A stretch of 64,000 nucleotides of DNA from Chitinophagales bacterium (GTDB lineage Bacteria; Bacteroidota; Bacteroidia; Chitinophagales; Chitinophagaceae): contig JAFLBN010000001.1 in the NCBI GenBank assembly GCA_017303395.1, positions 248,001 to 312,000 on the forward strand, written 5' to 3'. The notes beneath the pieces were generated by a model, which searched no databases, was not told where the DNA came from, and saw only the letters and a program-made list of their open reading frames with translations. This document shows positions 33,859-43,302 of the stretch, piece by piece. Position 1 is the stretch's first letter. Every line of letters starts with the position of its first letter. The position numbers were made by a program, and so were the translations under genes.

Positions 33859-34947
33859 ATGACACAGGAAAACCTGAAAGAAATGCGCGAGCGGGTACAA
33901 CACCTGCATCGCTTTTTGAAAGTTGAAGACCGCAATGCCAAGGTAGAAAACGACCGTACCCTCACCCTCGCACCCGGTTTCTGGGACGACAACACACGTG
34001 CTACAGGCATACTGAAAGAAATAAAAATCAATAAATACTGGATAGACCTGTGGGAGGTGGTAAACACTGCCGTAGAGGATTTTGGCATACTCTTCGATTT
34101 CTGGAAAGAAGGCGCAGCAAGCGAAGAAGAAACACAGGAATCTTACGACAAGGCACTGAAGGCGATAGACGACCTTGAATTTAAATCTACCCTCAACCAG
34201 CCGGAAGACGAAATGCCTGCCGTGATGGTGATAAACAGTGGTGCGGGCGGCACAGAAAGTCAGGATTGGGCAGAAATGCTGCTGCGCATGTACCGCATGT
34301 ATGGCGAAAAGCAAGGTTGGAAAGTATCTGAAATAGATGTGCAGTATGGCGATGGCGCAGGTATCAAGCAAGCTACTATAGAGTTTGAAGGTGCGTTTTC
34401 TTACGGTCTGCTGAAGGCTGAAAGCGGCGTACACCGTCTGGTACGCATCTCTCCTTTCGATAGTAATGCACGCAGACACACTTCATTTGCCTCTGTGTTT
34501 GTATATCCGTTGGTAGATGACAGTATTGAGATTGCAGTTAGCCCTGCCGATCTGGAATGGGAATTCTACCGTGCAGGTGGTAAAGGCGGACAGAACGTAA
34601 ACAAGGTAGAAACTGCCGTACGTCTGAAGCACATCCCAAGTGGCATCATCGTAGAGTGTCAGCAGGCACGTACACAAGGCGAGAACCGCGAAAAAGCATT
34701 GACCATGCTGAAAAGCCGCCTCTACGAAGAGGAACTGCGCAAACGCGAGGAAATGAAAAACGCCACCAACAGCAGCAAGAAAAAGATTGAGTGGGGTTCG
34801 CAGATACGTTCTTACGTGTTCCACCCATATAAAATGATAAAGGACCACCGAACCGATTACGAAGTGGGCAACGTTGGCCCTGTAATGGATGGCGAGATAG
34901 ATGATTTCATCAAGGCATACCTGATGAGTTTTAAAGAAGAGGTATAA
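33859..34947 (+). CDS. prfB: Peptide chain release factor 2
   Basis: 362 residues from ATG 33859. A longer TTG-start frame at 33838 would run through the promoter box and is rejected. RF2 features are the N-terminal helical domain, the anticodon-like SPF motif ([16 protein letters not shown]), and the catalytic GGQ ([16 protein letters not shown]). RF2 releases peptides at UGA and UAA. In many bacteria prfB has an in-frame UGA near codon 25 read by +1 frameshift. Here the corresponding place (33911-33920) reads TTT TTG AAA in frame and the UGA at 33917 is out of frame, so no frameshift is required. Confidence 0.96.
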   Translation: MTQENLKEMRERVQHLHRFLKVEDRNAKVENDRTLTLAPGFWDDNTRATGILKEIKINKYWIDLWEVVNTAVEDFGILFDFWKEGAASEEETQESYDKALKAIDDLEFKSTLNQPEDEMPAVMVINSGAGGTESQDWAEMLLRMYRMYGEKQGWKVSEIDVQYGDGAGIKQATIEFEGAFSYGLLKAESGVHRLVRISPFDSNARRHTSFASVFVYPLVDDSIEIAVSPADLEWEFYRAGGKGGQNVNKVETAVRLKHIPSGIIVECQQARTQGENREKALTMLKSRLYEEELRKREEMKNATNSSKKKIEWGSQIRSYVFHPYKMIKDHRTDYEVGNVGPVMDGEIDDFIKAYLMSFKEEV

Positions 34948-34962
34948 TACCCTCCCGTTAGC

Positions 34963-36726
34963 ATGAGCGATGTAAAAAAGATTTTTGACCTGGGGTTGCT
35001 GCGCCGCATATTTTCATTTGCGGCACCCTACAAGCGTAGCCTGTATATATCTATGGCTATGTCTGTAGTATTGGCAGCCATGTCTCCCCTGCGCCCCTAC
35101 CTTATACAGCTATCGGTAGATAAATACATTGCCAACCATATGCTGCAGATGCTCATCAATATCAGCATTGTGCAACTAGTTATACTCTTATTGGAAAACG
35201 GGCTGCGCTTCTGGTTCCTATACCGTATCAACTGGCTGGGGCAATCGGTTATCAACGATATGCGCAAGTCTGTGTTCAAGAAGATACTTTTCCAAAACAT
35301 CGGCTATTACGACCGCACACCGATTGGGACGCTCACTACCCGCACCATCAACGATGTAGAGGCGGTGAACGATGTATTCTCTGAAGGTATTATTTCCATC
35401 ATTGCAGATATACTCACCATCATCGCCATCATGATTATCATGTTCATTACAGACTGGCGATTGACACTGGTTTGCCTTGCACCCTTTCCTATACTGATAG
35501 TTGCTACTTATTGGTTCAAGGAAAGTGTCAACAAGTCTTTCCAGCGTGTGCGCAATGCGGTATCTGCACTCAATGCTTTTGTGCAGGAGCATATTGTGGG
35601 CATGTACATCGTACAGGCATTTGCTGCGGAGAAAACAGAGATGGATAAATTCAAAACCATCAACAAAGAGCATCGCGATGCCAATATCAAAGCCATATTT
35701 GCCTATTCTGTTTTCTTTCCGGTAGTAGAAATTATCCTTGCTATGTCTATGGGCTTGCTGGTATGGTGGGGTGCGCACCGCATGCTCAACTATGCAGTAA
35801 CACCCGGCGTGGTGATAGCGTTTGTAATGTACCTCAACCTGCTCTTCCGTCCGCTACGTATGATGGCCGATAAATTCAACGTACTGCAAATGGGCATGAT
35901 AGCAGGCGAACGCGTGTTTACCGTGCTGGATAGTAAAGAAAATCTTGATGGTAATGGCAACATTACTGCCGATGGCATAAAAGGTAAAGTGACGTTTGAC
36001 AATGTACACTTCAGTTACAAAGAGGGCACACCTGTGCTGAAAGGCATATCTTTTGAAATACCTGCAGGCAAAACAATGGCCGTTGTAGGGCATACAGGCG
36101 CAGGCAAAACATCGATCATCAGCATATTGAACAGGCTGTATGAAATAGAAGGCGGCAGCATCAAAATTGACGGTACAGACCTGAAAGATTACGACATCTA
36201 TAGCCTGCGCAATCATATTGGCATTGTATTGCAGGATGTGTTCCTGTTCTCGGGCACTATTGCAGATAATATCACCCTCCGCAATGCAGATATACCACGC
36301 GATAAAGTAGAGGCAGTTTGTAAGCTCTTAGGCATACACAATTTTATCCTGAGCCTGCCGGGTGGTTACGATTTCAACGTAATGGAACGTGGCAATACCC
36401 TTTCGCAGGGGCAAAGGCAGCTTTTGTCTTTTGCGCGCGCATTGCTCTACAATCCTTCTATCCTAATACTGGACGAAGCCACTTCTTCTGTAGATAGCGA
36501 AAGCGAACAACTGATACAACAGGCTATTGATAAAATGATTACTGGACGCACATCTATAGTCATCGCCCACCGCCTGTCAACCATCCGCAAGGCAGATGAA
36601 ATCATTGTAATGGACAAAGGGCAAATCATAGAGCGTGGCAACCACCAATCGCTCATTGCAGCACAAGGAGAATACTACAAACTATATACAGCAGTGGAAA
36701 AGCAAAAAGAAAGGGCGATGTCATAA
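34963..36726 (+). CDS. ABC exporter, fused membrane and ATP-binding domains (MsbA-like)
   Basis: 587 residues. Six membrane helices occupy about residues 20-310, with the coupling segment GYYDRTPIGTLTTRTINDVE. The ATP-binding domain has VVGHTGAGKTSIISIL (Walker A), GNTLSQGQRQLLSFARALL (signature) and ILILDEATSSVD (Walker B), with the switch His in IVIAHRLST. Such half-transporters dimerise and export lipids, peptides or drugs. The substrate is not predictable; the lack of a peptidase domain argues against bacteriocin maturation. It begins 15 bases after prfB and is probably co-transcribed. Inner membrane. Confidence 0.92.
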   Translation: MSDVKKIFDLGLLRRIFSFAAPYKRSLYISMAMSVVLAAMSPLRPYLIQLSVDKYIANHMLQMLINISIVQLVILLLENGLRFWFLYRINWLGQSVINDMRKSVFKKILFQNIGYYDRTPIGTLTTRTINDVEAVNDVFSEGIISIIADILTIIAIMIIMFITDWRLTLVCLAPFPILIVATYWFKESVNKSFQRVRNAVSALNAFVQEHIVGMYIVQAFAAEKTEMDKFKTINKEHRDANIKAIFAYSVFFPVVEIILAMSMGLLVWWGAHRMLNYAVTPGVVIAFVMYLNLLFRPLRMMADKFNVLQMGMIAGERVFTVLDSKENLDGNGNITADGIKGKVTFDNVHFSYKEGTPVLKGISFEIPAGKTMAVVGHTGAGKTSIISILNRLYEIEGGSIKIDGTDLKDYDIYSLRNHIGIVLQDVFLFSGTIADNITLRNADIPRDKVEAVCKLLGIHNFILSLPGGYDFNVMERGNTLSQGQRQLLSFARALLYNPSILILDEATSSVDSESEQLIQQAIDKMITGRTSIVIAHRLSTIRKADEIIVMDKGQIIERGNHQSLIAAQGEYYKLYTAVEKQKERAMS

Positions 36727-36739
36727 TCGCCCTTTCTTT
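36706..36739. terminator. Bidirectional terminator between ABC exporter and hydrolase
   Basis: AAAGAAAGGGCGAT (36706-36719) pairs perfectly with ATCGCCCTTTCTTT (36726-36739). The stem overlaps the exporter stop codon and ends at the convergent gene's stop. Confidence 0.9.
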
Positions 36740-38146
36740 TTATTTCACTTTCTTATCCAGCCAGTCGCTGACAGCCATCAGCGCATCTTCAGATATTGTT
36801 TCTTTTAGTGTACCATATTCCTGTGGCGAACAAGTATTGCAGCGTTGGAAAAGGTGATTCAATCTAGGTAATTCTTTTACTTCAAAATTCTTATTCTTAC
36901 CCTTTGTTAGCGATTGTTTGATGCCTTCCAGATTTTGCTTTGCCAGCACCTGCATATCTTTCTCTCCATTCAATGCCAGTACTTTACAAGTCAGTTTCTG
37001 CAATACAGGCTGCGGGTCGTATTTCAGAAAGTAGTTAAACCACGCATCATGATACAATCCCATGAAATCACCAATAAACTTTTTCTCCTTTTCAAAATCA
37101 CCTATATCTACCACATCTATAGCCTCTTTCGATGCACTACTTTTCCAAGCACCTGTTACGTCAATCATTTTCAATTGTGCTTCTTCCCCTGTTTTGGATG
37201 AGATAATAGCCTGCTCTATTCCGCGATATAGTTTTCTGTATTCTGCTACAACCTGCTCATTTACACCACTCATAGTCATCATTGCTGCACTCTGGTCTTC
37301 CATCAGTTCATACACTTTCACACCGGGGCCTGCCATTAGTATAATGAAGTCTATATCTTTTCTTTCAGATGCTACCATTGGTGCTATCATGCCCCCTTCA
37401 CTATGCCCCAAGATGCCTATCTTCTTTTGGTTTACTTCTTTGCGTGTCTTCAGATAGTCGATTGCCGCATTGGCATCTTTTGCAAAATCTGCACTTGTTG
37501 CTTTTTTTCTATCGCCTGTTGTTTGTCCTACACCGCGGTCATCTACACGCAGTACGATGTAACCTTTATTCGTCAGATAATTGGCTATCACTGCAAATGG
37601 TTTATGCCCCATCAGTTCTTCATCCCTGTTTTGCGGGCCGGAACCACTTACCAGCAACACAGCAGGATATGTCTTTCCGCCTTTGGGTATGGTTATCGTT
37701 GCGCCATAGCTGATGCTGCCATCTGCATTTTTGAATGTCACGTCTTCGCTAATATAGTCGAACGGCGGCTTTGGTGTTTGCGGCCTTACCAGTTCCGTTG
37801 GTTTATCGGTACGCTTCATCACCAACGGAAATTTCCTACCCGCCTGCTTCCACACCCCCTGTATTTCATCACCACTCAGCAAGCCTGTATATTGTATGCC
37901 TGCATTACTGAGGTCGAACAACACACTGTCCGCATTCATACTGGTGCTGGCCACAGGTACACCCGTCACTCCCTGATCGGGGCTATCCATGGTCGTAGAT
38001 AGTTTACCATCTGCTTCTTTTACTTTAAACACTAATCTTACCTTCTGTCCTACATTCATCTCCCCTTCCCAATTTCCCTGCAGTTTACTTTGTGCGCCTG
38101 CTGTCAGCGATAGTGCCATGCAGGCTGCTGCGAGTTGTAACCTCAT
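36740..38146 (-). CDS. Secreted alpha/beta-hydrolase (S9/dienelactone-hydrolase-like)
   Basis: 468 residues from ATG 38146; the longer frame from 38200 would overlap the SdpI gene and lacks a signal. The signal peptide is MRLQLAAACMALSLTAGAQ. Residues about 20-110 form a beta domain (LQGNWEGEMNVGQKVRLVFK). The hydrolase domain begins with YGATITIPKGGKTYPAVLLV; the oxyanion region is VSGSGPQNRDEE, the nucleophile elbow GILGHSEGGM (Ser), and the late Asp and His lie in LNGEKDMQV and LPRLNHLFQ. Likely a periplasmic or surface esterase or peptidase; substrate unknown. It lies seven bases after the SdpI-like gene. Confidence 0.9.
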   Translation of the reverse strand: MRLQLAAACMALSLTAGAQSKLQGNWEGEMNVGQKVRLVFKVKEADGKLSTTMDSPDQGVTGVPVASTSMNADSVLFDLSNAGIQYTGLLSGDEIQGVWKQAGRKFPLVMKRTDKPTELVRPQTPKPPFDYISEDVTFKNADGSISYGATITIPKGGKTYPAVLLVSGSGPQNRDEELMGHKPFAVIANYLTNKGYIVLRVDDRGVGQTTGDRKKATSADFAKDANAAIDYLKTRKEVNQKKIGILGHSEGGMIAPMVASERKDIDFIILMAGPGVKVYELMEDQSAAMMTMSGVNEQVVAEYRKLYRGIEQAIISSKTGEEAQLKMIDVTGAWKSSASKEAIDVVDIGDFEKEKKFIGDFMGLYHDAWFNYFLKYDPQPVLQKLTCKVLALNGEKDMQVLAKQNLEGIKQSLTKGKNKNFEVKELPRLNHLFQRCNTCSPQEYGTLKETISEDALMAVSDWLDKKVK

Positions 38147-38153
38147 ATCTTTA

Positions 38154-38822
38154 TTAGTTTTGACTTTTAGTTCTTTTGAATAATAAATAAGAATAACCAA
38201 CGGGTATTATCACCATAATGGCAACCAATACCAACATCAACACTTCCATTATTTCGGGTTTTGCTATCAAAGATGCCACAAATATGGTGAGACCACCCGC
38301 CACCCATACATGGCTGGCTATGCGATGCGTTTGTTTCCAGTTGTCTTCATCATGCAGCGTCCACGGCACACGGATGCCTGCAAAATAATTTGGTTTGATG
38401 TTGTTCATATAGTTGCCAATGAAGGCCAGCAACAATCCAACCAATGGCAGAATAGCTTTTTGTGCTACGCTCTCTCCATTGCTGATGCCACTCAATATTA
38501 TGATAATGCTCAGCGCAGTCAGAAAAAGACTAACACCCACTGCCAGTTTATTAAATATAGCCGACTGTTCAGCCTTTACGCGTTTAGGATCTATTTTATG
38601 AATATTGCTGATGAGCAGGTAAGTACCAAGGTTCACACCAGATAATATCAGTATCGCCAACAGAAACTCCTGCTTACTACCCACCCTATCTACCTTACCA
38701 CTCAAATCATAGTGCATTGGCATAGATGCAGGCATTGTATCCCACATCCACCACAGATAAATGATTGGTGCCAATATGATGGCACAAATCAGTGTATGTT
38801 TAAGAAAACGAGCGTTTTGCAT
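38154..38822 (-). CDS. SdpI-family membrane protein (DUF1648 + SdpI)
   Basis: 222 residues with about six membrane helices. The N-terminal DUF1648 motif is visible in WDTMPASMPMHYDLSGKVDR. The C-terminal SdpI region includes NYMNNIKPNYFAGIRVPWTL with Arg-Val-Pro-Trp-Thr, followed by DNWKQTHRIASHVWVAGG. In Bacillus, SdpI gives immunity to the SdpC toxin and sequesters the SdpR repressor at the membrane. Its start overlaps the 3' end of the ArsR-type regulator gene by 23 bases, the same pairing. No SdpC-like toxin gene was seen here. Confidence 0.9.
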   Translation of the reverse strand: MQNARFLKHTLICAIILAPIIYLWWMWDTMPASMPMHYDLSGKVDRVGSKQEFLLAILILSGVNLGTYLLISNIHKIDPKRVKAEQSAIFNKLAVGVSLFLTALSIIIILSGISNGESVAQKAILPLVGLLLAFIGNYMNNIKPNYFAGIRVPWTLHDEDNWKQTHRIASHVWVAGGLTIFVASLIAKPEIMEVLMLVLVAIMVIIPVGYSYLLFKRTKSQN

Positions 38823-39102
38823 TGTTTGCAGTTTTAGCCTTTTTTTTTGTTTGCTTCAGTTCTACCAGCCATTTCAGAAATTCATCTACCACCGTAGTGT
38901 TTAGCGAGTAGTAGATAAACTGTCCTTGCTTATCGGCCTCTATCAGCCCTGCCTGCTTCAGCAGATCCAGATGGTGCGATATGCTAGGCTTCGAGATATC
39001 AAACTTGTCTGCTATCTCCCCTGCTGTCAGTTCTTTTTCCTTCAGCAGTTCCAGTATATCCCTCCGCGTCTGGTCATTCAGTGCTTTGAATAACTTATCC
39101 AT
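38800..39102 (-). CDS. ArsR/SdpR-type helix-turn-helix regulator
   Basis: 100 residues. The winged HTH is clear: LFKALNDQTRRDILELLKEK, GEIADKFDISKPSISHHLDL and LLKQAGLIEADKQGQFIYYS. There is no Cys metal site of the ArsR type (ELCVCDL absent), so metal sensing is unlikely. Overlap with the SdpI-like gene by 23 bases implies translational coupling. By analogy with SdpR, it probably represses its own operon and is relieved by SdpI. Confidence 0.93.
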   Translation of the reverse strand: MDKLFKALNDQTRRDILELLKEKELTAGEIADKFDISKPSISHHLDLLKQAGLIEADKQGQFIYYSLNTTVVDEFLKWLVELKQTKKKAKTANNAKRSFS

Positions 39103-39164
39103 TTAGACATTTAGTTAATTAGACAAATTTCTAAATACTTCTTCATATATCAAAGACCATTAAC

Positions 39165-39193
39165 AAAAAAGGCCCGCCATAGCGAGCCTTTTT
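39165..39193 (-). terminator. Rho-independent terminator after fbp
   Basis: Minus-strand AAAGGCTCGC-TATG-GCGGGCCTTT hairpin followed by T run. Confidence 0.85.
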
Positions 39194-39212
39194 AACAATA
39201 CTGTTTGTATGC

Positions 39213-40232
39213 TTATGCTACGGTAGTAGCTGTTTCAAATTCCAGTGCTTTTGTTACCAGATTTTTAGAACCTATGTAGATAGGCACACGCTGGTGCAGT
39301 TCTGTTGGCATTATATCCAGCACATTGCTATAACCTGTGCTTGCCACACCACCCGCAGCTTCTACAAGGAAGGCCATCGGGTTGCACTCATATTGCAGGC
39401 GCAGCTTACCGTTTGCATTGCTCTTATCTGCCGGGTACATGAAGATGCCACCTTTGATGAGCGTGCGGTGCATATCTGCCACCATGCTACCAATATAACG
39501 CTGAGAATACGGACGTCCTTCTTCCTTATTGCTTTCCATACAATAGTTCAGGAAGTTTTTAGTACCCTCATGATACTTCACACTATTTCCCTGATTGATG
39601 GAATAGATTTTACCTTTTTCAGGGCATTTCATATCCGGATGGCTCAGGCAAAACTCGCCGATAGATGGTTCAAGCGTAAAACCGTTGATGCTTGCTTTGG
39701 TAGCATACACCATCATAGTACTACTGCCATATATTACATAACCCGCAGCCATCAGCTTATTGCCCGGTTGCAGGAAGTCTGCAGCTGTACATGGTTTACC
39801 CAATTCGCTCACACGGCGATAGATAGAGAATATAGTACCTATCGGCGCGTTTACATCTATGTTTGATGAACCGTCCAATGGGTCGAACAGTACAACGTAT
39901 TTAGAGTTTACAGACCATTCATCATCAAAGCTGATGAAATCGTCATTTTCTTCAGATGCTATACCTGCACAATCAGCACTGTTACGCAGTACGTTTATCA
40001 GCGTTTCATCTGCATAGATGTCTAGCTTCATTTGCTCTTCACCCTGTACATTGGTAGCACCGTGCTTGCCAAGTATATCTACAAGCCCTGCTTTCAGCAC
40101 TTGTTTATTTATCAGTTTGCAGGCAAGACCTATATCCCTCAACAAAGCTGAGAGTTCGCCGGTTGCTTGCGGAAATTTTCTCGTTTCCTGGATGGTAAAT
40201 TCATCCAGCGTCATAAGTTTTTTGGGATTCAT
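39213..40232 (-). CDS. fbp: Fructose-1,6-bisphosphatase, class I
   Basis: 339 residues. Metal-binding and active-site motifs are visible: ASEENDDF, then VVLFDPLDGSSNIDVNAPIG with the DPLDGSSN signature, and YVIYGSSTMMVY. Near the C terminus LQYECNPMAFLVEAAGG contains the conserved metal Glu region. The enzyme hydrolyses fructose-1,6-bisphosphate in gluconeogenesis. The -7 box (40237-40244) ends five bases before the ATG, suggesting a leaderless mRNA. It is divergent from corA. Cytoplasmic. Confidence 0.97.
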   Translation of the reverse strand: MNPKKLMTLDEFTIQETRKFPQATGELSALLRDIGLACKLINKQVLKAGLVDILGKHGATNVQGEEQMKLDIYADETLINVLRNSADCAGIASEENDDFISFDDEWSVNSKYVVLFDPLDGSSNIDVNAPIGTIFSIYRRVSELGKPCTAADFLQPGNKLMAAGYVIYGSSTMMVYATKASINGFTLEPSIGEFCLSHPDMKCPEKGKIYSINQGNSVKYHEGTKNFLNYCMESNKEEGRPYSQRYIGSMVADMHRTLIKGGIFMYPADKSNANGKLRLQYECNPMAFLVEAAGGVASTGYSNVLDIMPTELHQRVPIYIGSKNLVTKALEFETATTVA

Positions 40233-40236
40233 AACG

Positions 40237-40244
40237 CAAAGATA
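40237..40244 (-). promoter_or_regulatory. -7 box (TATCTTTG) for fbp, near-leaderless
   Basis: Minus-strand TATCTTTG followed by four bases and the ATG at 40232. Confidence 0.55.
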
Positions 40245-40328
40245 ATCAAAGCCGCCAAGAGGGTGAAATCACTGTTATATTAGATTTAAAAAGTTGCAAC
40301 TCAGGGGGCAGAAGGGGCATCTTTTTAT

Positions 40329-40336
40329 TACCTTTG
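40329..40336 (+). promoter_or_regulatory. -7 box (TACCTTTG) for corA
   Basis: TACCTTTG matches TAnnTTTG, 31 bases before the corA ATG. Confidence 0.5.
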
Positions 40337-40367
40337 GTGCACATTTTAAACACACCCTGCCGGAGCA

Positions 40368-41309
40368 ATGGTTCAATACTTCAAAAACATCAACCGCCAG
40401 ACGCTGGAAATACAGCAACCCGAGGGTGCTAACTGGATAAATGTAACTCCGCCTTTCCAGGAAAACGAGATTGATAACCTGTCTCGTTCCCTCACAATAC
40501 CACGCGATTTACTGACAGATACGCTCGATATTGAAGAACGTGCCCGTTATGAAATGGAAGATGGCGTAAAGCTCATCATCCTGAAAACGCCTGTTGATAA
40601 CAAATCGCTGAACGAGGGTGATGCGGACTATGTTACCATTCCAATATCTATCATCATCAACGAACGCAATCAGGTGGTTACGGTCAACTCATTTGAGAAT
40701 GTAGCCATCCGCCGCTTCCTGAACACTTTTGCCAAACGCCACCCGGAGCGCCCGAATATGATGGTGCTCAAGATTTTTGAAAAAGTGGTGATGGACTTCA
40801 TGGAAGTACTGAAAGAAATAAACCACAGCCGCAATATACTGGAGCAGAAGTTGTACGCAAGTAATCGTAACGAGGAGTTGCTTTACCTGATGAGTGTGCA
40901 GAAAAGCCTTGTGTACTTTGTTACCGCACTGCGCAGCAACGAGCTGTTGCTGATGAAGATGGAACGCACCAACTTCCTGAATTGCGATGAGGAAGAGCGC
41001 GAGTTTCTGAGTGACTTAATAGTAGAGTTTTCTCAGGCCCTTGAGATGGCGAATACATACACAAACATCCTTAGTAGTACCATGGATGCATTTGCCAGCA
41101 TCATTAATAACAACATGAACCTTGTTATTAAACGACTGACGAGTATCACAATTATGATATCTATCCCTACCCTCATTGCCAGCTTGTTTGGTATGAATGT
41201 AGAGATACCCTTCGCACATGGCGCACATAGTTTCTACCTGCCTATACTGCTATCTATGTTAGTATCGGCCATTGTTGTATTCTATTTCAATAAGAAGAAG
41301 TGGTTCTAA
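40368..41309 (+). CDS. corA: CorA-family divalent cation transporter
   Basis: 313 residues. A large cytoplasmic N-terminal domain is followed by a long stalk helix (around residues 150-250) and two C-terminal membrane helices. The diagnostic GMN motif is in IASLFGMNVEIPF between the helices, and the protein ends with a basic tail (YFNKKKWF). CorA forms pentameric Mg2+/Co2+/Ni2+ channels. The NUDIX gene starts immediately after its stop codon, so both share a transcript. Inner membrane. Confidence 0.93.
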   Translation: MVQYFKNINRQTLEIQQPEGANWINVTPPFQENEIDNLSRSLTIPRDLLTDTLDIEERARYEMEDGVKLIILKTPVDNKSLNEGDADYVTIPISIIINERNQVVTVNSFENVAIRRFLNTFAKRHPERPNMMVLKIFEKVVMDFMEVLKEINHSRNILEQKLYASNRNEELLYLMSVQKSLVYFVTALRSNELLLMKMERTNFLNCDEEEREFLSDLIVEFSQALEMANTYTNILSSTMDAFASIINNNMNLVIKRLTSITIMISIPTLIASLFGMNVEIPFAHGAHSFYLPILLSMLVSAIVVFYFNKKKWF

Positions 41310-41729
41310 ATGCAACCCCCGAAACGTTTTAATGTACGCGTATATGGGCTGTGGCAGCACAACGGGCAGGTATTGGTAAATGAAGAGATGATACGCGGGC
41401 GTAAAGTCATCAAATTTCCCGGCGGCGGACTTGATTGGGGCGAAGGTACTATCGATTGTCTGAAGCGTGAATGGATGGAAGAACTGAACCTTGCTATAGA
41501 AGTACATTCCCATTTCTACACTACAGATTTTTTTCAGCATTCCGCTTTTGATGATTCCCAAGTCATCAGTATTTATTATCTGGTATCAGCAGACATCAAT
41601 CAACCAATCGTTAATAACATACCCGAAGAACGCACCTATTGGATGCCACTGTCGCATATTACAGCAGAAACTTTCACTTTGCCGATAGATAAAATTGTCG
41701 GAAGTATATTAGCAAACCAAGAATATTAA
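41310..41729 (+). CDS. NUDIX hydrolase
   Basis: 139 residues. The Nudix box GGLDWGEGTIDCLKREWMEE matches the GX5EX7REUXEE pattern, with the two catalytic Glu present. Asn replaces the usual Gly near the end of the box (ELNLA). Nudix enzymes hydrolyse nucleoside diphosphates linked to another group; substrate cannot be told. The start follows the corA stop directly. It converges with the arylsulfotransferase-like gene at 41733 without a visible terminator between them. Confidence 0.92.
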   Translation: MQPPKRFNVRVYGLWQHNGQVLVNEEMIRGRKVIKFPGGGLDWGEGTIDCLKREWMEELNLAIEVHSHFYTTDFFQHSAFDDSQVISIYYLVSADINQPIVNNIPEERTYWMPLSHITAETFTLPIDKIVGSILANQEY

Positions 41730-41732
41730 AAC

Positions 41733-43286
41733 TTATTTCCTTACTACTGTATCAAAATGCGTGAAAAGAAATTTATCAATATCTTTTCTGTTTAGATAAT
41801 TGCAGCGATACGGCAGCAATGGCGCTCTTTTACCATCTTCAGTAGTATATGGTACTGCTTCCCAAATCTTTTGTTTTTGTTTGTCAATAATAAGCATCAG
41901 GTTCAGTGTACCCATATTTACCAATACACAATCGTCATCCAATAACGCTACGCTTCCCGCACGTGTTACTATTTGTTGCGCATTTTTGTCTTCAGACAAG
42001 CGGACACTATAATCCCAGTTCTTTAAAAGGCTATTGCTTTTACCAGGCGGTATTTTGTATTTCACTACATGCGATGTCATATAACCACCATCATCATACT
42101 GCCAACTGGATACCGGTACATAATCACTATGATTATTATTAAAAACAACCAGCTCATTAGTCCGTTTATTAAACCTGCATGAGTGCTGGCCATAAAAACT
42201 ACTGAAGTGGTCTCCACTGCCACCCTTATCTCCGTAATTGCTCAGCACTTCTCCTCCCGGATACGCAATCCTCAGGATACGATTGATGTTTTTGTAGCTG
42301 ATGAATATCTCTTTGTTTACTTCATCAAAATCAAAGCCATTCATGTATGGGTTGCTGTCAAATGGTTTTAGTAAATTCTGCTTATTCCAAAAGAAATCAT
42401 CGTCCCCCAAGTGCTCACTTGTCTTCCACGACCATAAAACTTTGCCTTCCGCATCATACTCAATCAACGTACTGCATGTAAACTCTTTATAGTACTTCCC
42501 ATTTGCTCCTTTTGATACCGATTTGTCACCTTCCATAAAATAATCCTCCCAGTTACCCGGTATCTCTCGCTTTATAATTTCAGACCCCGCAACCATATAA
42601 TGGCCATTGCTCAATTTTGTAAACTCGTGATGATAACCTTCTATATTTTTACCGCTTACTTTACCATCATTCGGTGCTTTCCATATTATTTTGCCATCAT
42701 AATTTACTTCTACAGCATCCTCTTGTATCATAAATGTAAAAGTACCATCTGCAGTAGTCTTAAAATCTCTGATATTTACATCCCTTCTTTTCAACTCCGG
42801 TATATCCGGCATATACCAGATTGGATGCCCAGAAAGATCATAGATAACAAGTATTCTGTCAACAAGTACCAGCAAATCCTTGTGGTCTTTTGCAGGCTTA
42901 ATAATCATTAACCCGTTTCTACTTGTATCGGCATATGGCAAAGTGCCTGTCTGAAAATGGTGCAACCCGGAATTACCAATTTCTTTACCAGATTTATCTA
43001 CATATACAGCCCTCCATGTATAGCCTTTACCCCAATCGGGCAGCTCAATTACACCCTGATTTTTATTCGCTTTGTGTTTGATGGAAATTGCCTTTACAAA
43101 CAATTGTTCATTATCAATTTTACCCTTTGCCACCTGAAAAACGTACGAGGCTGCATTGGTATTTTCAGGCACTTCAAAACCAGCTATTCTATAATTCAAT
43201 ACCGAAAAATCGGCAGGGGCTATCTGGCCGAAAGACGGAATCGACCAAAACAATAAGGCTAATATTACTCCAATAGGTTTGAGCAT
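41733..43286 (-). CDS. Arylsulfotransferase-like secreted protein
   Basis: 517 residues with a signal peptide (MLKPIGVILALLFWSIPSFG). A short beta domain (about 25-110) precedes a propeller-like domain with motifs of the ASST family: NGLMIIKPAKDHKDLLVLVD, IEGYHHEFTKLSNGHYMVAG with the HH-F-LxNGH motif, and GQHSCRFNKRTNELVVFNNN. Arylsulfate sulfotransferases move sulfate between phenols in the periplasm. The active-site His is not proven, so activity is uncertain. The promoter region contains six RTTAA motifs spaced exactly 11 bp (43303-43362). Confidence 0.8.
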   Translation of the reverse strand: MLKPIGVILALLFWSIPSFGQIAPADFSVLNYRIAGFEVPENTNAASYVFQVAKGKIDNEQLFVKAISIKHKANKNQGVIELPDWGKGYTWRAVYVDKSGKEIGNSGLHHFQTGTLPYADTSRNGLMIIKPAKDHKDLLVLVDRILVIYDLSGHPIWYMPDIPELKRRDVNIRDFKTTADGTFTFMIQEDAVEVNYDGKIIWKAPNDGKVSGKNIEGYHHEFTKLSNGHYMVAGSEIIKREIPGNWEDYFMEGDKSVSKGANGKYYKEFTCSTLIEYDAEGKVLWSWKTSEHLGDDDFFWNKQNLLKPFDSNPYMNGFDFDEVNKEIFISYKNINRILRIAYPGGEVLSNYGDKGGSGDHFSSFYGQHSCRFNKRTNELVVFNNNHSDYVPVSSWQYDDGGYMTSHVVKYKIPPGKSNSLLKNWDYSVRLSEDKNAQQIVTRAGSVALLDDDCVLVNMGTLNLMLIIDKQKQKIWEAVPYTTEDGKRAPLLPYRCNYLNRKDIDKFLFTHFDTVVRK

Positions 43287-43302
43287 AACTATACCGTATG
43301 CG

